Source: CAIUSP01 sp040375675
GTDB lineage: Bacteria; Actinomycetota; Thermoleophilia; Solirubrobacterales; 70-9
Assembly (NCBI GenBank): GCA_040375675.1
Contig: JBEIRY010000001.1
Coordinates: 5,705 to 69,704, forward strand
Direction of reading: 5' to 3'
Length of the DNA stretch: 64,000 bases
Part shown: in pieces, positions 18,363-26,356 of the stretch
Layout: each line of letters starts with the position of its first letter
How positions within the stretch are numbered: position 1 is the stretch's first letter
The notes under the pieces: model-generated
What the model saw: the letters and a program-made list of their open reading frames with translations, nothing else
Database searches by the model: none
Told to the model about the DNA's origin: nothing
Made by a program: the position numbers and the translations under genes

Positions 18363-18932
18363 ATGAAGATCTACACCCGAAAAGGCGACGACGGATCCAC
18401 CTCGCTCTGGTACGGCGGGAGGGTGGTCAAACACGACCCGCGCACCGAGGCTTACGGATCAGTAGACGAGGCGAACTCCGCCCTCGGAGTGGCTCGAGCC
18501 CTCTGTGGCAAAGCCGATGCCGAGGTGGCAGAGGATCTGCTCGCGCTGCAGAACGGACTCTTCGTGGTCGGAGCGGAGCTCGCAACGGCGCCAGAGGCCT
18601 CTGACCGGCTCGAGGACGGGATCAGCCGCGTGACCGAGCCGATGGTCGCCGAGCTGGAGGAGGCGATAGACCGCTACATGGCTCGAGTCGACCTGCCGCC
18701 GAAGTTCGTGATCCCGGGCGGCACACACCTGTCGGCGGCACTCGATGTGGCACGGGCCTCTACCCGTAGGGCCGAGCGGAGAGTCGTCGAGTTGAAAGAG
18801 GCCGGAGGCCTAGCCTCCGAGAGCGTCCTGCACTACATCAACCGAGCTTCTGACCTGATCTGGGCGATGGCTCGGTTCACGGACGTAGATGACCCCGAGC
18901 TTTTCGAAGGTCGCGGCGAAAGCGGAGAGTAG
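18363..18932 (+). CDS. Cob(I)alamin / cob(I)yrinic acid a,c-diamide adenosyltransferase, PduO type
   Basis: Transfers the adenosyl group of ATP to cob(I)alamin to make coenzyme B12. 189 residues, five-helix bundle family. Seen: the ATP-binding N-terminal motif TRKGDDGSTSL at 4-14, YGSVDEANSALG near 36, and the signature RRAERRVVEL near 140. No B12 synthesis or B12-dependent enzyme gene is close by, so the partner (mutase, dehydratase or reductase) must be elsewhere. Its TAG stop overlaps a GTG start option of the downstream Nudix gene by one base, so the two are coupled. Confidence 0.95.
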   Translation: MKIYTRKGDDGSTSLWYGGRVVKHDPRTEAYGSVDEANSALGVARALCGKADAEVAEDLLALQNGLFVVGAELATAPEASDRLEDGISRVTEPMVAELEEAIDRYMARVDLPPKFVIPGGTHLSAALDVARASTRRAERRVVELKEAGGLASESVLHYINRASDLIWAMARFTDVDDPELFEGRGESGE

Positions 18933-18934
18933 TG

Positions 18935-19540
18935 ATGAGCGGCAGTGACCCGCTCTCCTCGCTTCGCGCTTCGCTTCTTCATCCCGACGAGGCAATCGGT
19001 ATGGAGGTCAAGGGCGGCAAGAAGGAGGCCGCGGTTCTCGTTCCCGTTTACGGATGGCCAGACTCACCCGGTCTGGTCATGACCGAGCGCCGAGCCGACC
19101 TGCGCCGTCACGCCGGTGAGATCTCGTTTCCTGGCGGAAGGCGCGACTCGGGTGAACATCTGATCGAAACTGCTCTGCGAGAGGCCGAAGAGGAGATAGG
19201 ACTCGAGGTCGACGAGGTCGAGATCCTCGGCGCGCTGCCACCGGTGGGGACCTTCGTCACCGGATACAAGATCAACCCGTTCGTCGGTTCGATCAATGCG
19301 CCCGAGTCGCTTGGACTCTCTCCCAACCCCGACGAGGTGGAGGCGATCCTCGAAGCGGAACTGACCGCACTGCTCGACACGCGCACCCACAAGCGTGTGC
19401 CCCAAAGTCGGATTCCGCTGAAGACCGACACCTTCGAGGCCGAGGGCAGGTTGATCTGGGGAGCTACGGCGCGGATCCTCTCCCACTTTTTCGAACTGAT
19501 CGAAGACCCGCGCCGCGCTACCGGAACATCTGGGAGCTGA
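18935..19540 (+). CDS. Nudix hydrolase, CoA pyrophosphatase type
   Basis: Hydrolyses a nucleoside diphosphate linked to another moiety. The Nudix box is complete: GGRRDSGEHLIETALREAEE followed by EIGLEVDEVEILG. The stretch just before it, RRADLRRHAGEISFPGG, is the extra signature of the CoA-hydrolysing (NudL/YeaB, UPF0035) branch. ATG at 18935 is chosen; GTG at 18932 overlaps the previous stop and is equally possible. About 201 residues. Downstream partner of the adenosyltransferase, without an obvious pathway link. Confidence 0.93.
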   Translation: MSGSDPLSSLRASLLHPDEAIGMEVKGGKKEAAVLVPVYGWPDSPGLVMTERRADLRRHAGEISFPGGRRDSGEHLIETALREAEEEIGLEVDEVEILGALPPVGTFVTGYKINPFVGSINAPESLGLSPNPDEVEAILEAELTALLDTRTHKRVPQSRIPLKTDTFEAEGRLIWGATARILSHFFELIEDPRRATGTSGS

Positions 19541-19564
19541 GCTTCCTCCCGAAAAGAAGTCGAA

Positions 19565-20056
19565 TCAGCTGACTTCGCGAAGCTTGCCGGTCTCGACCTC
19601 GTAGACGAAGCCCCGAACCGCGTCGGTCTTGGGGATGAAGGGGCTCGACTGAATCCGGCTCACCGACTCGCGGACGCTCTCCTCGAGATCAGGGAACGCC
19701 TCGCTGGCCCAAGCCGGCTCCTCACCGACGTCCTCTTTGATCTGGGCCTTGAAGTCCTCGTCGGTGAAGGTCAGCATGCCGCAGTCGGTGTGATGGATGA
19801 GGATGATCTCCTCGGTTCCGAGCAACCGTTGGGAGATCGCAAGCGACCTGATCTCGTCGTCGGTCACTACACCGCCGGCGTTGCGGATGACATGGGCATC
19901 GCCCTCCTCCAGCCCGAGCAGGCCCTGGGGATTGAGCCTCGCATCCATGCAGGCGAGGATGGCGACCTTCTTGCCCGGAGGCATTGGCAGGTCGCCCTTG
20001 TCGAAACCTTCTGCGTAGGCCTCTGAGTTCTTGAGAAATTCGTCGGTAACGCTCAT
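19565..20056 (-). CDS. Beta-class carbonic anhydrase
   Basis: Interconverts CO2 and bicarbonate. 163 residues, the short beta-class form common in Actinobacteria. Zinc ligands are visible: Cys36 in ILACMDARLNP (with the Asp38-Arg40 dyad), then His89 and Cys92 in IHHTDCGM. VIRNAGGVVTDDEIRSL is also typical. The Shine-Dalgarno AAGGAAT precedes the ATG. The upstream region is unusually A+T-rich and holds a long dyad (20087-20121), so this gene is probably controlled by a dedicated repressor or activator. Confidence 0.95.
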   Translation of the reverse strand: MSVTDEFLKNSEAYAEGFDKGDLPMPPGKKVAILACMDARLNPQGLLGLEEGDAHVIRNAGGVVTDDEIRSLAISQRLLGTEEIILIHHTDCGMLTFTDEDFKAQIKEDVGEEPAWASEAFPDLEESVRESVSRIQSSPFIPKTDAVRGFVYEVETGKLREVS

Positions 20057-20086
20057 CGGATTCCTTTCTTGATTGCTGTGCCGAAT

Positions 20087-20121
20087 TAAATACCTTATAC
20101 CTGATCGGTATTAGGTATTTA
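20087..20121. promoter_or_regulatory. 35-base dyad, probable operator of the carbonic anhydrase gene
   Basis: Outer arms TAAATACCT and AGGTATTTA match perfectly (nine bases each), and inner arms ATACC and GGTAT match too, with one mismatch between the arm sets and a short core. It lies 31 bases before the carbonic anhydrase ATG in an A+T-rich island inside a G+C-rich genome. Such a shape is typical of a dimeric repressor site (MarR-, TetR- or Rrf2-like); the regulator is unknown and not encoded nearby. A TATAAG on the minus strand inside it could be the -10 box. Confidence 0.5.
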
Positions 20122-20136
20122 TAGCATGGCCGCTGC

Positions 20137-20628
20137 TCATCGCGGATCGAACAAGGACTCGAGAGCGTCAGATGTATCCGCAGCCCACGCCTCGGCATCG
20201 CGTGGGCTTTCGAGAAACACAATCGGAATCCGCCAGGTGTCCCCAGCCCGCTGCACGATCTCGCGCCCCTGCTCGAGTCTGGCCGACTGAACGCTTCCAA
20301 CGGCCTCGTAGGCAAAGCCGCGCACTGGCGTGTCCACCAGCTTCTCCATCAGGCTCTCCAGCCTCGGTCCGTGGATGGCGGCGATCACCTCGGGTTCGGC
20401 CTCGGCGACGCCAAGCAGCCAGACGACGACCGCAACGTCACCGACCAGATCGAGAATCGTTCCCGGCCTGTCGGGGTCGGCAAGAGCAGGCTCTATCCCT
20501 GCCTTCTCGATCGCCTCGAGGCCAGACTCCTCCCGACTGGTCCCGCGAACCTGCCAGCCTCGTCGGAGCAGCTCCGAGCCGACCTCGCGGCCTCGACATC
20601 CGCAGCCGACTATCAGTGCTCTTGCCAT
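20137..20628 (-). CDS. Short Rossmann-fold protein, NAD(P)-dependent epimerase-like
   Basis: 163 residues starting MARALIVGCGCRG, a glycine-rich dinucleotide motif (GCGCRGREVG), followed by a second strand ending in TSREESG, as in short atypical SDR/epimerase-like proteins. There is no YxxxK catalytic pair, so it may bind a nucleotide without classical SDR chemistry. The start ATG at 20628 has a TAACCT box six bases upstream, which suggests a leaderless mRNA. Function unknown. Confidence 0.75.
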   Translation of the reverse strand: MARALIVGCGCRGREVGSELLRRGWQVRGTSREESGLEAIEKAGIEPALADPDRPGTILDLVGDVAVVVWLLGVAEAEPEVIAAIHGPRLESLMEKLVDTPVRGFAYEAVGSVQSARLEQGREIVQRAGDTWRIPIVFLESPRDAEAWAADTSDALESLFDPR

Positions 20629-20634
20629 TGGGCG

Positions 20635-20640
20635 AGGTTA
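20635..20640 (-). promoter_or_regulatory. -10 box for a leaderless transcript of the Rossmann-fold gene
   Basis: TAACCT on the minus strand, six bases before the ATG at 20628. It faces away from the TAGCCT box at 20675 of the divergent aminotransferase gene. Confidence 0.5.
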
Positions 20641-20674
20641 GACCCGCTGCTGCATCTGCGACCAGTCGCTCCGT

Positions 20675-20680
20675 TAGCCT
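20675..20680 (+). promoter_or_regulatory. -10 box for a leaderless class IV aminotransferase transcript
   Basis: TAGCCT, then six bases, then the ATG at 20687; no ribosome binding site fits between. Confidence 0.5.
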
Positions 20681-20686
20681 CGCATC

Positions 20687-21481
20687 ATGTCCGGCACCCC
20701 TGAGATTGCAAGCGTCGACGGAAGAGTAGGCCCGACCAGCGAGGCGCTCATCCCGGCGCACGACGACGGGCTGCTTCGCGGCGACGGGGTGTTCGAAGTG
20801 ATCAAGGTCTACGGCGGCTCGACCCATGCCCTCGGCGACCACCTCGACCGAATGGAGCGCTCGGCTTCGGCGATCAGCCTTGACCTGCCACGCAAGGCAA
20901 TCGAGGCCGAAGCGAAGTCATTGCTCGAGCAGGCCGGAGAGGTCGACGCCCAACTGAGACTGGTCGTCACCCGTGGCGGCCGCAGACTCGCCTTCATAGA
21001 ACCGCTGGTCGACTGGCCCGAAACGGCAGAGCTGGCAACGGTGACTTACGCCCCTAGCGTGATCCTGACCGGCGTGAAGTCTCTCTCCTACGGGGCCAAC
21101 ATGCACTCGACCCGAATAGCCAAAGAACGAGGCGGCAACGAATCCCTCCTGGTGACCCCCGACGGAACGGTCCTCGAGGGACCGACCTGCTCGATCTTCT
21201 GGGTAGACCGAGATGGCGTGTTGAAGACACCCTCACTCGAATCAGGCATCCTCGACTCGATCGTGCGTGACCGGGTGCTCGCGGAGATGGAGGTCGAAGA
21301 GGGGATCTATCCGTTGGATGAGTTGCTCTCCTGCACTGAGGCATTCCTTGCCTCGACCACACGCGAAATCCAGCCGGTCTCGCGTATCGACGAGACTGAG
21401 CTGCCGCAGGCTCCGGGCCCCAGGACGCTAGAAGCTCAAGCCGCCTTCAAATCGGTCGTAGAGCGCGAGCTCGGTACCTGA
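20687..21481 (+). CDS. Class IV aminotransferase (branched-chain aminotransferase / aminodeoxychorismate lyase family)
   Basis: PLP enzyme of 264 residues. Seen: an early GLLRGDGVFEVIKVYGG, the PLP-lysine context VKSLSYGANMHSTRIAKERG near 126-145, the phosphate-binding NESLLVTPDGTVLEGPTCSIF, and a C-terminal EAFLASTTREIQPV. Size and motifs fit either 4-amino-4-deoxychorismate lyase (folate) or a small branched-chain or D-amino-acid transaminase; I cannot separate these by eye. No pabAB or ilv genes are adjacent. The gene is divergent from the Rossmann protein. Confidence 0.88.
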   Translation: MSGTPEIASVDGRVGPTSEALIPAHDDGLLRGDGVFEVIKVYGGSTHALGDHLDRMERSASAISLDLPRKAIEAEAKSLLEQAGEVDAQLRLVVTRGGRRLAFIEPLVDWPETAELATVTYAPSVILTGVKSLSYGANMHSTRIAKERGGNESLLVTPDGTVLEGPTCSIFWVDRDGVLKTPSLESGILDSIVRDRVLAEMEVEEGIYPLDELLSCTEAFLASTTREIQPVSRIDETELPQAPGPRTLEAQAAFKSVVERELGT

Positions 21482-21483
21482 TC

Positions 21484-22434
21484 TCAGACGCTCGGCGGCG
21501 TATCGCGCAGGTACCACTCGGCATCGAGTGCGCCCTTGCAGCCTGAGCCAGAAGCAGTGATCGCCTGTCGATAGGTGTGGTCGACCAAATCACCTACGGC
21601 GAATACCCCCGCCAGTTTGGTGCGAGTTGAAGGCTCCTCGGTCACTACATAGCCCTCGTCGTTCAGATCTACCTGGCCATCGACCAGACTCGAAAGCGGT
21701 GTATGGCCGATCGCAACGAAGGCTCCACCGACCTCGAGCTCCTTCTTCTCGCCGGTTTCGGTGTTCTCCATCGCCACCTTGGCGATCTTTCCATCCTCTC
21801 CTGCGATGAACTCGGTCGGGGCATAAGGAGTGAGGAACTCGATGTTGTCCTGGTCGCGCGCACGGTCCTGCATGATCTTCGAGGCGCGGAACTCATCGCG
21901 CCGGTGGACGATGGTCAGCTTGCTGGCGAATTTCGAGACGAAGATCGAGTCCTCCATCGCCGAATCGCCGCCTCCTATCACCACGACCTCCTGATCTTTG
22001 AAAAAGGCTCCATCGCAGACGCCACAGGTAGACACACCCATCCCCTGAAGCTCCTGCTCTCCGGGGATGCCAAGCCTCTTCGGCTCCGCGCCCATTCCGA
22101 GAATCACCGACTTGGCCTGATGTTCCTCTCCTCCGACCACGACCGTCTGCACTCCGCCGTCTGACAGGCGAAGTTCGGTTGCGTCGTCGGTGATGAATCT
22201 GGTACCGAAGCGCTCGGCTTGTGCGCGGAACTCTCCCATCATCTCGGGGCCCATGATCCCCGTGGGGTAGCCCGGGTAGTTCTCTACATCGGTCGTGTTC
22301 TGCAGCTGACCGCCCCAGGCAAAGCCCTCGACGACCAGCGGCTCCAACTCGGCGCGCGCGGCATAGAGCGCAGCCGTGTAGCCAGCGGGGCCGCCGCCGA
22401 CGACGATCATGTTTTCGATTCGATCAGCACTCAT
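21484..22434 (-). CDS. trxB: Thioredoxin-disulfide reductase
   Basis: NADPH-dependent reduction of thioredoxin. 316 residues, the normal low-molecular-weight form. Seen: FAD motif GGGPAGYTAALYAARA at 13-28, redox centre Cys137-Gly-Val-Cys140 followed by DGAFF, NADPH motif VIGGGDSAMED near 151-161, and the second FAD motif AGVFAVGDLVD near 280. No thioredoxin gene is adjacent. The 3' end faces that of the aminotransferase, two bases apart. Confidence 0.97.
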   Translation of the reverse strand: MSADRIENMIVVGGGPAGYTAALYAARAELEPLVVEGFAWGGQLQNTTDVENYPGYPTGIMGPEMMGEFRAQAERFGTRFITDDATELRLSDGGVQTVVVGGEEHQAKSVILGMGAEPKRLGIPGEQELQGMGVSTCGVCDGAFFKDQEVVVIGGGDSAMEDSIFVSKFASKLTIVHRRDEFRASKIMQDRARDQDNIEFLTPYAPTEFIAGEDGKIAKVAMENTETGEKKELEVGGAFVAIGHTPLSSLVDGQVDLNDEGYVVTEEPSTRTKLAGVFAVGDLVDHTYRQAITASGSGCKGALDAEWYLRDTPPSV

Positions 22435-22443
22435 CGAAAACTC

Positions 22444-22449
22444 ATCCTA
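22444..22449 (-). promoter_or_regulatory. -10 box for trxB
   Basis: TAGGAT on the minus strand, nine bases before the ATG at 22434. The mRNA would have at most a two-base leader. Confidence 0.5.
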
Positions 22450-22453
22450 ACGA

Positions 22454-22469
22454 GGGAGGCAGTCCTCCC
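22454..22469 (-). terminator. Short hairpin between the flippase gene and trxB
   Basis: GGGAGG and CCTCCC pair perfectly around a four-base loop. There is no T run, so it may be a weak terminator for the upstream flippase gene or only a chance stem. It ends just before the trxB -10 box. Confidence 0.25.
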
Positions 22470-22495
22470 ACTTCCGCACCGCTTCGGTGAGCTCG

Positions 22496-23680
22496 TCAGC
22501 CGTCGCCGGATGCTCCGGAACCCTTGACCGGAGCGGGCAAAGGCACGCTACGTCCCTCAGCCTCCCAGCGCGCAACCGTGTGTCGCAGTTGGAAGAAGGC
22601 GATGATCCCCGGCGGTATCGGCAGCCAGAAGGCGATTACGCGATAGGTCAACACGGCGGCGAATACCTCAGCGGCCGGGATACCGAAGAGAACGAAGGCT
22701 CCGATCATCCCGGCATCGACTGCACCCACTCCGCCGGGTGCGAGCGGAAAGAGGTTCGCAACCATCCCGAGAAAGAACCCTTGGACGATCACCCCGAAAG
22801 GAACCTCGACATGGAATGCCTGAAAGCTGGCCCAGAGGATCCCTATGTTCGCTGCCCAGAACCCGATCGCGCCGCTGAAGGCGAGGATGCCGCTCTTCGG
22901 GTCTTCGGCAAAGGCGAGTGCATCGCGCGTTCCTTGTGCGAAGGTCGCAGGAGCAGAGGCAGCCTTCTTGGCGAACTTGGCAAATCGTCCCGATAGTGCC
23001 CCCTCGATCCGCCCCTCGATATCTCCCGGAAGCAGTGCCAGCAACGCGACGATCAAGATTGCGGCTCCCGCAAGCGCGGCGGGAATGATCGTCGTTGACA
23101 CCTTCCCACCCCCGGGCAGCACACCGGTGCGCAACAAAACCCCGAACACGATCAAGGCGAACATGTAAACCGAGTAGAGGATCACCAAGAAAGCAACCAT
23201 CCTGCCGGCAGCCAGCCTGCGCTCCATGCCCGCCTTCCTAAGCGCCCAGTAGGTAAGGAATATGCCGCCCGCGCCACCAGCAGAGAAGATCCGGGTAGCC
23301 GCGAGGCCGGCCATCGTGATCTGGTAGGACTCTGCCCAGCGCAGGTGGATGATCTTCTCGGCGACGACTCCGCGAAACAGCGCAACGTATGCGGCAAAGG
23401 CCAGGATGTTGAACAGCAACGCCACCACGACCCAGTCGAGGTCTCCCTTCTCGATCGTGCCGAACGCGTCCTCGAGACCGACGAGTCTCGGGAACAGCAC
23501 GTAGATGGCTACGGTCAAAGCCACGACCGCCAACAGGGTCTGGATGATGCGCTTGGGGGCTGCGAAGAACTTGGGTTCGGCCTCGGCGAGAACCTGCTCC
23601 GGCGACTCCGCGGTCATCTCCTCGGCAAGTTCTTCCTTCTCTGACTTGGCCTTTTGGGGTTCGTCAGGCACCAGAGTCAC
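22496..23680 (-). CDS. YbhN/AglD-type integral membrane protein (LPG synthase TM family, flippase-like)
   Basis: 394 residues with a charged acidic N-terminus of about 40 residues and then eight or so transmembrane helices. Seen: the family motif AATRIFSAGGAGGIFLTYW near 128-146 and the late stretch LFPLAPGGVGAVDAGM near 313-328. The domain matches the membrane half of lysylphosphatidylglycerol synthase (MprF), but the synthase domain is absent, so it more likely helps lipid or polyprenyl-glycan movement. The downstream overlap with nothing and upstream contact with the PAP2 gene (start 23680, PAP2 stop 23681) suggest one lipid-related operon. Confidence 0.88.
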   Translation of the reverse strand: MTLVPDEPQKAKSEKEELAEEMTAESPEQVLAEAEPKFFAAPKRIIQTLLAVVALTVAIYVLFPRLVGLEDAFGTIEKGDLDWVVVALLFNILAFAAYVALFRGVVAEKIIHLRWAESYQITMAGLAATRIFSAGGAGGIFLTYWALRKAGMERRLAAGRMVAFLVILYSVYMFALIVFGVLLRTGVLPGGGKVSTTIIPAALAGAAILIVALLALLPGDIEGRIEGALSGRFAKFAKKAASAPATFAQGTRDALAFAEDPKSGILAFSGAIGFWAANIGILWASFQAFHVEVPFGVIVQGFFLGMVANLFPLAPGGVGAVDAGMIGAFVLFGIPAAEVFAAVLTYRVIAFWLPIPPGIIAFFQLRHTVARWEAEGRSVPLPAPVKGSGASGDG

Positions 23681-24634
23681 CTACGCGTTGGCGATGTCCT
23701 CCAGGGTTCGGAGCCGATCGCTGACCATCTCCGCCACCGGCTCAAATCGAGGATCGAGGAACCGCACAGCGGCAACCAGCGCAGCGCCTGCGGCCAGATC
23801 AGTTACGTAGTGCTCGCCGAGGTAGACGAGAGCAAAGCCGAGAGTCAGGGCGTAGGCCCATCCAATCGCGCCATCGATCTTTCCTGTCTCGGAGAGAAGA
23901 ATCGCTGCCATCAGCGCGCTGGCAAAGTGGAGCGACGGCATCGCCGCCCACGGATTGCCGTCGAAGGTTCCGTACAAGCGCTCCCATGCAGGACCCCATG
24001 TGTCCTCCCCTACTTCGGTCATGATCCGCCGGACGCGGTCGGGGGTGTACCCCTCCTGAGAGGCCCACCACGGAGGAGCGGTGGGGACCACGGCATAGCC
24101 AACGCAACCGATGTCGTAGACCGCTGCGGTCTGACGAGCGGCCCTGGCGAAGGTTTCTGGCTTGCGGGCCATGATCCAGATCAACGCACCATGCGGCCAG
24201 AAGAACCAGAGCCAATGGGCCCAGGAGAGCGACTTGTCCAGAGCGTTGCCGCGTCCAAGCCCCGAGAGTGCCTCCTGAAGTCTGGTATTCGGAAGCTTGC
24301 CACGGCCGATGGCAGTGTCGATCCGAATCGGATACTTGATCTTGACCCGCCGCCGAAGCGCCTCCGGGTCGTCGTATGGAAGCTCATGGGAGACGATGAA
24401 CGCCCAGCCCTGAAGGAAGTAGAGAGCAAGGTCACGGGCCGGGGTGCGCCTAGAGAGAACCGCAAGCGCAGGGGGACCAGAGGCAACAGCAGCGGCTGTC
24501 GCAGCCGGGGGAATCTTCAGCTGCTTGCGGACCAAAGGCACTACGGCTGCAGCACCGAGCGCCGCAAATGCGGCTCCCCGCACCAGTGGACGCAATCTGG
24601 TGCGCTGCGGTGGTTGGCGGTCCGCTCTATACAC
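23681..24634 (-). CDS. PAP2-superfamily membrane phosphatase / inositolphosphotransferase-like
   Basis: About 317 residues with roughly six membrane segments. Seen: TAPPWWASQEG near 190, the phosphatase motif AAMPSLHFASAL (PSxH), and the final catalytic motif GEHYVTDLAAG (HxxxD). This arrangement resembles the AUR1-like bacterial branch that transfers or removes phosphate from phosphoinositol or isoprenoid lipids. Start chosen: GTG at 24634, which keeps the gene clear of the divergent SDR gene; longer in-frame readings overlap that gene antisense and lack membrane character. The stop abuts the flippase start. Substrate unknown. Confidence 0.85.
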   Translation of the reverse strand: MYRADRQPPQRTRLRPLVRGAAFAALGAAAVVPLVRKQLKIPPAATAAAVASGPPALAVLSRRTPARDLALYFLQGWAFIVSHELPYDDPEALRRRVKIKYPIRIDTAIGRGKLPNTRLQEALSGLGRGNALDKSLSWAHWLWFFWPHGALIWIMARKPETFARAARQTAAVYDIGCVGYAVVPTAPPWWASQEGYTPDRVRRIMTEVGEDTWGPAWERLYGTFDGNPWAAMPSLHFASALMAAILLSETGKIDGAIGWAYALTLGFALVYLGEHYVTDLAAGAALVAAVRFLDPRFEPVAEMVSDRLRTLEDIANA

Positions 24635-24691
24635 AGGCGTGGCGAGTATAAGTCGGTAAGAGGAATCCCCGCGCAACCGAACGGCCGCCAA

Positions 24692-25666
24692 ATGACCGAG
24701 ACAGACAATTCGAACCTCGAGGGAAAGACTCTGGCCGTCACCGGCGCAGGGGGATTCATTGGGTCCGCCGTCTGCCAGCGGGCAAGCCAAGAGGGAGCGA
24801 AGGTGATCGGCCTCGACAGGGACCGCGAGGCGATCGAGAGGGCCCGCACAGCAGGAGCAACCGAGGTAATAGAAGGCGACGTGGTCGACCGCAATGCGGT
24901 GGCCCGCGCGATCTCCGGAGCCGACCTGGTGGTTCATACGGCAGCCAACGTGAGGGAATGGGGTTCGATGGAGGACTTCATCGAAGTCAACGTGGCCGGT
25001 ACGGCAAACGTGCTCGACTCGGCACCGGAAGGCGCGCGGATCGTTCACCTCAGTTCCGTAGTCGTCTACGGCTACGACGACCCAAGCACCCAGGACGAGT
25101 CGGCTTCACTCAGATCTGTGGGGATCCCGTATGTAGACACCAAGGCGGCATCGGATCGTCTCGCCAGAGAGCGACGAGCGGTCGTCATCAGGCCGGGAGA
25201 TGTCTACGGGCCAGGCTCGGTTCCCTGGGTGGTCCGGCCGCTTCAGCTGATGAAAAAGCGAATCCTCGCGGTTCCCAAGGAGTCCTGGATGCTTCCAGTC
25301 TTCGTCGATGATCTAGTCGACGCGATCATGCTCGGACTCGAATCCGGCAAGCCGGGAGAGGCCTACACCGCCTGGAGCGGCGAACAGGTCACCTTCGCCG
25401 AGTACTTCGATCGGCTCGCCTTGGCCGCCGGACTACGTCCCCCTCTGAGGCTTCCCACCCCGGCCCTCTGGTTGGTGGGCGCTCTCGCCGAGGGGAGCGC
25501 ACGCCTTACCCGACGGCCCCCTGCAATCGGCAGGTTCGGAGCAACCTTCATCTCCCGCTCGGGTGATGTGTCGAACGAGAAGCTCAGAGAGGGCCTCGGT
25601 TGGGTTCCCAAGGTGACGATCGACGAAGGAATCGCCCGCAGCGTGGCTGGTCGAGAGCACGAGTAA
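24692..25666 (+). CDS. NAD(P)-dependent epimerase/dehydratase (extended SDR)
   Basis: 324 residues. Seen: TGAGGFIGSAVCQRA (GxxGxxG dinucleotide motif) near 16-30, acidic LDRDRE end of strand two, VVHTAANVREWGS, catalytic YVDTK (YxxxK) near 147-151, and RPGDVYGPG. This is typical of sugar-nucleotide epimerases and of 3-beta-HSD-like enzymes. The start ATG follows the TATAAG box at about 24646; the open frame extends far upstream but lies antisense to the PAP2 gene. Divergent from the PAP2-flippase pair, so it may act on the same lipid or glycan pathway (inference). Confidence 0.88.
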   Translation: MTETDNSNLEGKTLAVTGAGGFIGSAVCQRASQEGAKVIGLDRDREAIERARTAGATEVIEGDVVDRNAVARAISGADLVVHTAANVREWGSMEDFIEVNVAGTANVLDSAPEGARIVHLSSVVVYGYDDPSTQDESASLRSVGIPYVDTKAASDRLARERRAVVIRPGDVYGPGSVPWVVRPLQLMKKRILAVPKESWMLPVFVDDLVDAIMLGLESGKPGEAYTAWSGEQVTFAEYFDRLALAAGLRPPLRLPTPALWLVGALAEGSARLTRRPPAIGRFGATFISRSGDVSNEKLREGLGWVPKVTIDEGIARSVAGREHE

Positions 25667-25773
25667 CTCCACGCCTGATGCGATTAACCCGCCGCGACTG
25701 CGGTTACCTTCATCGGGTCGATCGGTAGTCGATCGATGTCGGCGCGCCCCCGCGCCCGACCTAAGACAAGGAG

Positions 25774-26193
25774 ATGAAATTGGCAGCAGCCAAGAAGAAG
25801 GCATCGAACATGGGTCCCTCCGGCTGGGCAGCATTTGCCGGCGTAATCCTGTTCGTGGTCGGCGTGTTCAACGTCCTGTACGGACTGGCAGCACTGCTCA
25901 ATGACAGCCAGGTGCTGGTCACGAACGGCCACGACGGAGTGCTGATCTGGAACCTGACCACCTGGGGCTGGATACACCTGGTGATCGGAGCAGTCATGGT
26001 CGCCGTCAGCATCGGGCTGTTCGCAGTCAAGGAGTGGGCGCGCGTAATCGCAGTCATCTTCTGCGTACTGAGCGCAATCGCCCATATCGGTCTGATCACC
26101 GCGTTCCCGCTGTGGTCGATCCTGATCATCGTCCTCGACGTGCTGGTGATTTACAACCTCACGGTCAAGGGCGGGGAGATGAAGACCGCTTAG
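25774..26193 (+). CDS. Four-helix membrane protein, DUF7144-like
   Basis: 139 residues: a short lysine-rich start (KLAAAKKKASN) and four transmembrane helices (GWAAFAGVILFVVGVFNVLY, WGWIHLVIGAVMVAVSIGLF, WARVIAVIFCVLSAIAHIGL, SILIIVLDVLVIYNL). The pattern GWxxFAGxxxxxxGxxN near the start is typical of this actinobacterial family of unknown function. It has a clear AAGGAG ribosome binding site six bases before ATG and a strong terminator 33 bases after the stop, so it is a monocistronic unit. Confidence 0.85.
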   Translation: MKLAAAKKKASNMGPSGWAAFAGVILFVVGVFNVLYGLAALLNDSQVLVTNGHDGVLIWNLTTWGWIHLVIGAVMVAVSIGLFAVKEWARVIAVIFCVLSAIAHIGLITAFPLWSILIIVLDVLVIYNLTVKGGEMKTA

Positions 26194-26225
26194 CACCGCA
26201 GATAAGCAAGAGAAACGACGCAGGT

Positions 26226-26280
26226 CTCGACCCGCGTCGGTGGACCCTTATCGGGCTCGCCGGCGCGGGTCGAGTTTGTT
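26226..26280 (+). terminator. Strong stem-loop terminator after the DUF7144-like gene
   Basis: CTCGACCCGCG (26226-26236) pairs perfectly with CGCGGGTCGAG (26264-26274), and four more pairs (one G-T) extend the stem inward. A short TTTGTT follows. The loop holds a further CCC/GGG pairing. It insulates the downstream oxidase-like operon. Confidence 0.75.
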
Positions 26281-26341
26281 CGTATCGCACTAATCGAAGC
26301 TGAGATGGCCGCTCGGGAAGCCTCACCGACCGCGGGCTGAA

Positions 26342-26347
26342 TAGAAT
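26342..26347 (+). promoter_or_regulatory. -10 box for the oxidase-like operon
   Basis: TAGAAT, nine bases before the TTG at 26357. If TTG is the start, the mRNA is leaderless or nearly so. Confidence 0.45.
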
Positions 26348-26356
26348 GGGCGCGTC

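Noticed and set aside
20057..20136. A+T-rich island before the carbonic anhydrase gene as evidence of horizontal transfer
   Set aside because: Only about 80 bases are A+T-rich and the gene itself has normal composition, so a regulatory site explains it better.
23654..24691. Upstream 346 codons in frame with the SDR gene
   Set aside because: Antisense to the PAP2 gene; the SDR fold begins at the ATG at 24692 and a promoter-like TATAAG precedes it.
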